Origin: Candidatus Sysuiplasma acidicola
Lineage (GTDB): Archaea > Thermoplasmatota > Thermoplasmata > Sysuiplasmatales > Sysuiplasmataceae
Direction: 5' to 3'
Length of the DNA stretch: 37,385 bases
Assembly (NCBI GenBank): GCA_019721035.1
Contig: JAHEAA010000019.1
Span: 1-37,385, forward strand
Shown here: piece by piece, positions 33,770-37,385 of the stretch
How the letters are laid out: every line of letters starts with the position of its first letter
How positions within the stretch are numbered: position 1 is the stretch's first letter
The notes under the pieces: model-generated
Seen by the model: only the letters and a program-made list of their open reading frames with translations
What the model was told of the DNA's origin: nothing
Database searches by the model: none
Translations under genes and position numbers: made by a program

Positions 33770-34040
33770 GTGACAGCCATACAGTTGATCAGGCCTTAAT
33801 GCGATGAGACTCTATGAGACTCAATAATTGAGTTCACAAACACAAGGCAGGGCACGCATGCGCTCAATGAAGATTTCTGCGCTCATTCCCCGCAGCATAA
33901 CGGACCGTCAAAGTACTCTTTCACCATCTGCACGGGTAACCCGTCCCCCGTGAATATTGATGAAACAGAGTAACACGGTGTTGCTACAGACACATTCGGC
34001 AGGCGCCCATCGGCAACGAGAAACTTCGTGCCGCAACACT
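33770..34040. other. Non-coding stretch with several small palindromes
   Basis: No gene. Two direct repeats ATGAGACTC (33804-33812, 33814-33822) run into the palindrome ACTCAAT-A-ATTGAGT (33819-33833). Another palindrome ACGGGT-A-ACCCGT lies at 33932-33944. Confidence 0.4.
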
Positions 34041-34043
34041 ACC

Positions 34044-34134
34044 CTGTCAGAACATCACGAGATATTGATTTGTAATTGCGAAAGAAGACAGTGGGCCATT
34101 GCGCAAACACGACTTCGGCTTAAAACTGGCGGGC
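34044..34134 (+). repeat. Repeat A, copy 2 (decayed PIN-gene tail)
   Basis: Matches 31771-31861. It encodes the same VRTSRDIDL ending followed by a stop, but no PIN body lies upstream, so this is the remnant of a deleted or duplicated toxin gene. Confidence 0.7.
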
Positions 34135-34184
34135 GATAGACATGTGGCTCACAGACGAGCTGTTGACTGTGCGCTTAGTGCACA

Positions 34185-34400
34185 ATGCAGAAAACGTCGT
34201 CTTCCCGGGAACACCAGGTTTCGACATCGCTGGACAGAGTGTTGCACCTCTCTGTCAATGTGAACTTCTGGGGAGAATCGTTCCGGTTGAGGGAGAAGAA
34301 GTCAGTATATTTCGGTGCAAAGGAGGAAGTGCGAGAAATTCGAACACGTGTCGTGAATGAGATAATTAGATTCTACACGATTTCAGCGCTTGGATTTTGA
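34185..34400 (+). pseudogene. Possible transposase (integrase-core) C-terminal remnant
   Basis: The frame ends with NVNFWGESFRLREKKSVYF, then GAKEEVREIRTR and NEIIRFYTISALGF. The order (residues around a Glu, a middle basic part, then an I-x-F-Y segment ending in A-L-G-F) resembles the end of IS3/IS481-type transposases (...E-S-F... F-I-x-x-Y-N... A-L-G-Y). Only the last ~50 residues look coherent and nothing matches upstream, so it is a fragment at best. Confidence 0.3.
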
Positions 34401-34578
34401 GCCTGCTTACCCCTTCTGTTGACCGGGTAGTCAGTCTAACCAGCCTGAGTAAGGCGGTTTGATGTCAGGCCGCAAAACAGGCATGAAAGCTCACTTTCCA
34501 ATGTAATGTCGCACAGTTTGTTGCAGCTTCAGCGCATGTTTCAATGACAGCTGGAAACAAAAATTAAGCGACTTGCGA
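34401..34578. other. Short non-coding stretch
   Basis: Between the transposase-like scrap and the end of the PIN gene. Nothing recognised. Confidence 0.3.
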
Positions 34579-34989
34579 CTACCTCCATATAGTCTTGAGC
34601 TGTTTGACTGTGGCGAAAGACGGATCGTTAGATATTAATGGCAATCCGCGACTCATGGCTTCTGCTGCAATCATTCTGTCATGCAATTCTGAAATATTCA
34701 GGCCCAAGAACGTTTTCCACGCCTCTAACGAAAGTGGGGACAGAGTTATGTAAGCCGCACTTCTCAATTGATCCAGCACTTCTCCGACGAGACTCCCTGG
34801 ATCGGATATTCGAACCCGCCCGCGAAGCGCAATGTATAGAAACTCGCCAAGGGCTATTTCAGGTAGGAATATCATAGCCCTCCCACGCTCTGCTTCTTTG
34901 AATGCCCTATTGGCGGCAGGAGGTAGGCTATCCTCAAGATAGCGAACCAAACCAACTGTGTCGGCTACGAAATCAGTCACAGGATCCAT
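34579..34989 (-). CDS. PIN-domain toxin (VapC-like), second pair
   Basis: A 136-residue PIN protein with acids in the expected places: D in FVADTVGLVRYLED, E in EIALGEFLYIAL, D in ELHDRMIAAEAMSRG and D in PLISNDPSF. It overlaps the upstream AbrB-type antitoxin gene by 13 nt, so the two are a toxin-antitoxin operon independent of the RHH/PIN pair 3 kb to the left. The likely activity is RNA cleavage, as for VapC proteins. Start is ATG. Confidence 0.87.
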   Translation of the reverse strand: MDPVTDFVADTVGLVRYLEDSLPPAANRAFKEAERGRAMIFLPEIALGEFLYIALRGRVRISDPGSLVGEVLDQLRSAAYITLSPLSLEAWKTFLGLNISELHDRMIAAEAMSRGLPLISNDPSFATVKQLKTIWR

Positions 34990-35204
34990 TCCTTTCTGAG
35001 TTTGCGAAGCTGTTCCTCAAACTCATCCGAATCAATCTTTCCCTTCAGGAGTCCTCTCAGGCTGGTACGGCCGTGTTTTATCAATATGCCCTCACCGGAG
35101 TCAAGCAGTATGGCTGTTTCTCCTTCGTTCAGATGATATTTCTCGCGCAGTTCCTTCGGGAGCGTCACTTGGCCCTTCGAACTGATCGTCACCGCTTTTG
35201 ACAT
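34977..35204 (-). CDS. AbrB/MazE-type antitoxin
   Basis: A 75-residue protein (from the ATG at 35204) with an N-terminal SpoVT-AbrB swapped-hairpin DNA-binding domain: KAVTISSKGQVTLPKELREKYHLNEGE, the defining family motif. The C-terminal tail, with paired acids and bases (DSDEFEEQLRKLRKE), would bind the PIN toxin. A frame start nine codons upstream (35231) is less likely because the AbrB domain normally begins a few residues from the N-terminus. The 17-bp palindrome at 35240-35256 lies 35 nt upstream and is its presumed operator. Confidence 0.88.
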   Translation of the reverse strand: MSKAVTISSKGQVTLPKELREKYHLNEGETAILLDSGEGILIKHGRTSLRGLLKGKIDSDEFEEQLRKLRKEWIL

Positions 35205-35239
35205 GAATGTGGCGATGTGTTTGAAGCTCAAATACTTTG

Positions 35240-35256
35240 CTTTACTTTAAGTAAAG
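35240..35256. promoter_or_regulatory. 17-bp palindromic operator of the AbrB/PIN pair
   Basis: CTTTACTT-T-AAGTAAAG is a perfect 8-bp inverted repeat, located 35 nt upstream of the antitoxin start in the promoter region. Confidence 0.55.
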
Positions 35257-35377
35257 AATTAGAACATGACGTTTTAAATGGCGTGATAGGGGTATTCAGG
35301 TTGTGATGCAGTGCACAGCACGTACTAAACAGAACCTCGGAACCTCGGCCGATTATGTTCATATGCAGGGTTTGCCA

Positions 35378-35395
35378 ATTTACCAATTGGTAAAT
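35378..35395. promoter_or_regulatory. 18-bp perfect palindrome
   Basis: ATTTACCAATTGGTAAAT is fully self-complementary. It ends 2 nt before the TTG start of the nuclease-like ORF. A regulator site is likely, but the cognate regulator is unknown. Confidence 0.55.
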
Positions 35396-35397
35396 CC

Positions 35398-35604
35398 TTG
35401 GAATTGAGTAAATATCTCCCAACTAATGAATTTCAGATTGAGCAGTCATTGAAAGACAAACTCGCTGAGTTGTTAGGTGGCCTAAGAATAGACAAGATTG
35501 CCGTTCAAGGGTCAATGAACAGGTTTGCTGCTGACATGATAGCCGATGTTTCGGTTGGGAGGACAAAGCGCACCCCGGTGATCGAAATAAAATCCATTGG
35601 CTAA
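35398..35604 (+). pseudogene. Short PD-(D/E)XK-like ORF, probably truncated
   Basis: The product (68 residues) ends with AADMIADVSVGRTKRTPVIEIKSIG. An Asp followed after about 14-17 residues by E-I-K is the PD-(D/E)XK nuclease core (D46 or D50, E63, K65). A typical nuclease domain continues with a further helix and Gln/Lys after E-x-K, but here the frame stops three codons later. It is therefore probably a 5' remnant of a nuclease or nuclease-fold protein. TTG start directly behind an 18-bp palindrome. Function of the short product, if made, is unknown. Confidence 0.4.
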
Positions 35605-35689
35605 CCCAGAAATGCGCAGAGAGTGATTTTCCAAATGCACGAAGCTGTTACTCGCATTGTCAACGCTTATCCCGTCTTTGCATCCTCAT

Positions 35690-36001
35690 ATGTAACGGAA
35701 TCAACATGAGATTTGTGCAAGGCTGCAGGGATAGGGCACATTGACCTGGCAGGCAACATACATCTTCGCTTTGCAAATGTCATAATCGATAAAATCTCTC
35801 CCACCTCTCCAGAACGTGAGCGCAGGGATTCCATTGAAGCAAAGCGGAGCACAGGTCCGCCGAGCCTGAGTTGAACTCGAACAGACTTTCATGTCGGGGA
35901 GTGCTGAAAGTCTCGCTGAAACCGAAAAGGTCCCTGTAAAACGCGACAGATGTCTCCACGTCATCGACATACAGGTTCACTTGCGGATCTCTAAACACCA
36001 A
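35690..36001 (-). pseudogene. Frameshifted VOC-fold (glyoxalase-like) gene
   Basis: The minus strand opens with VFRDPQVNLYVDDVETSVAFYRDLFGFSETF, an unmistakable first half of a VOC protein, starting near a TTG/GTG at 35998-36001. The frame then continues with HESLFEFNSGSADL and is lost at a TGA. A neighbouring frame continues as FASMESLRSRSGEVGEI, which resembles the middle of such proteins, and no clear second half follows. At least one frameshift and a 3' truncation are implied. The relative at 3711-4136 is intact but not closely similar. Confidence 0.5.
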
Positions 36002-36254
36002 TCCCCAAACCGTCAGCGATGAATTGAATATTTCTGAACGGTGCTGTGAACACGGAAGTTTAGCAGCTGGCAAATTCTGGGCATGCACATACAGACAGGA
36101 ATCGCCGCGGTTTGCTTTTCCATTTTTGATTTTCAGAACAAGACAGTTTCATGCCTGCCAACATGTGATGATTCTGTCTCATCATCGTCTGTCACGAAAT
36201 TGACTTTCTCACTTGCTTCTACTGAGTCCAGTGCTTTGACTTGTTTCCTTTCAG
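36002..36254. other. Non-coding stretch
   Basis: Between the VOC relic and the small membrane protein. Nothing recognised. Confidence 0.3.
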
Positions 36255-36737
36255 TTAACGCTTTTCCCTGAGGCTCTGGGAGAAACCAGTCATATAACCT
36301 CCGATGTAGCCCGCAGTTATTGCGCAGGCAAAAGGTATACTGGTCGCGAGTATGAGGTCTAGGTTCTGGGACATTGTGAGACCGGGAAAATCGATGTATC
36401 TGAAACCTGAAATCAGGACGAACCCAAGGAAAGAGCCTAAATATGCTGCTAATGCCGTAAGTACCAAAAGAACGGGAAACTGTTGGTTGCCTAAAATGAA
36501 CCTGCCTACAACATATGCCAGTACAAATACAATGACTGTTCCCAGCAGAAACTCCACGTTGGCAATCGTTGTGATGGTCATCAAATTCTGGTAAATTGTT
36601 CTAAACGTGTGTCCGGTGGCCTTTAACGCGATATTCCTCCATGCCGAAATTGTGGTGCTCAAAACGAACGGAATAAGGAAGTCTAATGCATATCCTAATA
36701 TATTGTGGTCGGCTTGTTTTGTCACTGCGCTAGACAT
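36255..36737 (-). CDS. Small polytopic membrane protein
   Basis: The product is about 160 residues from the ATG at 36737. Four hydrophobic segments are visible: YALDFLIPFVLSTTI; FLLGTVIVFVLAYVVGRFIL; PVLLVLTALAAYLGSFLGFVLI; and LILATSIPFACAITAGYIGGYM. The C-terminus is basic. Function not recognised. The third segment resembles that of the small membrane protein at 1324-1782. A TTG ten codons upstream (36767) is also open, but an ATG without upstream coding signal is preferred. AT-rich sequence about 35 nt upstream may hold the promoter. Confidence 0.55.
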   Translation of the reverse strand: MSSAVTKQADHNILGYALDFLIPFVLSTTISAWRNIALKATGHTFRTIYQNLMTITTIANVEFLLGTVIVFVLAYVVGRFILGNQQFPVLLVLTALAAYLGSFLGFVLISGFRYIDFPGLTMSQNLDLILATSIPFACAITAGYIGGYMTGFSQSLREKR

Positions 36738-37127
36738 GATTCCAACGGCGTGGAATATTTCAAACAAGTATTAAATCGTAACTCCGTCAACAGTATCTTA
36801 GAAGCTTTATAAAAATAGTTAATCACACCTAAATTGAGTATCATGTACCTTCAGATGGATAGTGCCACGAATCCTGTAATGGGCCATTGTATTTTGAATC
36901 ACGCCGTTGTCGTAAAGTAGCAAATATTTGTCTATTTGGGACAATTTGTTCGTAATGAATGGCAATTTCTCAATTGCCAATTGTGGGAAAATTGCGAGGA
37001 CTATGTTCATTCGTGACACAAGTTCTATCAATCCAGAATGGTCTGCTCCCCTAAATACTGCGACATTATTGGCTTATAAGGATCCGGAGAAAACAAGTCA
37101 GAATGAGGGTGGTTTGGAGGGAGCATT
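36738..37127. other. AT-rich intergenic stretch
   Basis: No convincing gene; two overlapping ORFs on opposite strands (36819-37031 and 36928-37131) have no family resemblance. It includes the palindrome CAAATATTTG (36921-36930) and GGGACAATTTGTTC (36938-36951), a near-copy of the palindrome at 2425-2442. The left end of an insertion element should lie somewhere in the right half, before the transposase start; its exact boundary is not identifiable. Confidence 0.4.
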
Positions 37128-37385
37128 GTGACGGCGAGAACAAGAAGGAGATGGCAGCCTGAGGAGAAACTCGCTGTCATCAAGGAAGTGCAGGAGAAGG
37201 GATCTGTCGTCGAAACGTGCAGGAAATACTCCATCGACCCTGCCATGTACTATCGTTGGAAGGCATCCTACGACGCATTCGGAGTCGACGGTCTCAAGTC
37301 ACACTACAGAAGGATGGAACCGGGCCTCAGGAAACTGATGAAGGAGAACTCAAGACTGAAGAAGCTGCTCGCTGAGAAGGATCTC
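37128..37385 (+). CDS. IS3-family-type transposase OrfA, cut by the window edge
   Basis: A frame starting with GTG at 37128 stays open to the last base, giving 86 residues with no stop. It has GGAGG 7 nt upstream. The product starts with TARTRRRWQPEEKLAVIKEV, then KGSVVETCRKYSIDPAMYYRWK: a helix-turn-helix of the Tnp_1 (PF01527) type. It continues with a Leu-rich heptad pattern (LRKLMKENSRLKKLLAEKDL), the oligomerisation zipper of OrfA of IS3-type elements. OrfB would lie beyond the window. This is the clearest intact mobile-element gene here. Confidence 0.8.
   Translation, partial: MTARTRRRWQPEEKLAVIKEVQEKGSVVETCRKYSIDPAMYYRWKASYDAFGVDGLKSHYRRMEPGLRKLMKENSRLKKLLAEKDL

Noticed and set aside
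36819-37131. Two opposite-strand reading frames of about 70 codons
   Set aside because: Mutually overlapping, no family match, and one runs into the transposase start.

Overview
The window reads as archaeal, most likely a moderately GC-rich member of the Thermoplasmata. The evidence is a large thermopsin-family (A5) surface protease, exported proteins carrying the 'F-x-E-x-G-L-x-x-G-x-x-W' module common in that class, and many genes with a TATA box about 24-32 nt upstream of the start codon and no ribosome binding site (leaderless or nearly leaderless transcripts). TTG and GTG starts are frequent. I saw no tRNA, rRNA or CRISPR array.

Left part (0-5 kb): an unknown one-helix protein coupled to a PIN-like protein; a minus-strand pair of a secreted protein and a small membrane protein; a DUF1275 membrane protein; a VOC (glyoxalase-fold) protein divergent from a small membrane protein.

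Central metabolic and transport block (4.7-23 kb): HyuB and HyuA (5-oxoprolinase/N-methylhydantoinase type) divergent from pyroglutamyl-peptidase Pcp; an MFS drug-type exporter with a MarR regulator; an MBL-fold hydrolase; a heterodimeric ABC exporter; an enolase-superfamily acid-sugar dehydratase-like enzyme; and a complete branched-chain-amino-acid-type importer (livK, then livHMGF). With the extracellular protease at 24-27.8 kb, the block suggests a peptide scavenging route: digest outside the cell, import, remove N-terminal pyroglutamate with Pcp, and open 5-oxoproline to glutamate with HyuAB. This linkage is inference from gene content.

Right part (28-37.4 kb): an unknown 127-aa protein; a high-GC trio (GNAT, alpha/beta hydrolase, DHFR/RibD-like) that looks acquired; then a plastic island with two toxin-antitoxin pairs (RHH/PIN and AbrB/PIN), an ice-binding-like (DUF3494) surface protein, and broken or duplicated pieces: a fragment of the DUF1275 gene, a second copy of a PIN gene tail, a frameshifted VOC gene, a truncated nuclease-like ORF and transposase scraps. 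The window ends inside an IS3-type transposase OrfA that runs off the edge.

The most noteworthy items are the DUF3494 ice-binding-type domain in an archaeal surface protein; the Pcp/HyuAB/Liv peptide-salvage neighbourhood; an exporter gene whose first transmembrane segment lies upstream of every canonical start codon; ATP-site asymmetry in both ABC systems; and perfect or near-perfect palindromes in front of the MarR-linked, RHH, AbrB and nuclease-like genes. Most stretches without a listed gene hold only promoters, hairpins or gene relics.
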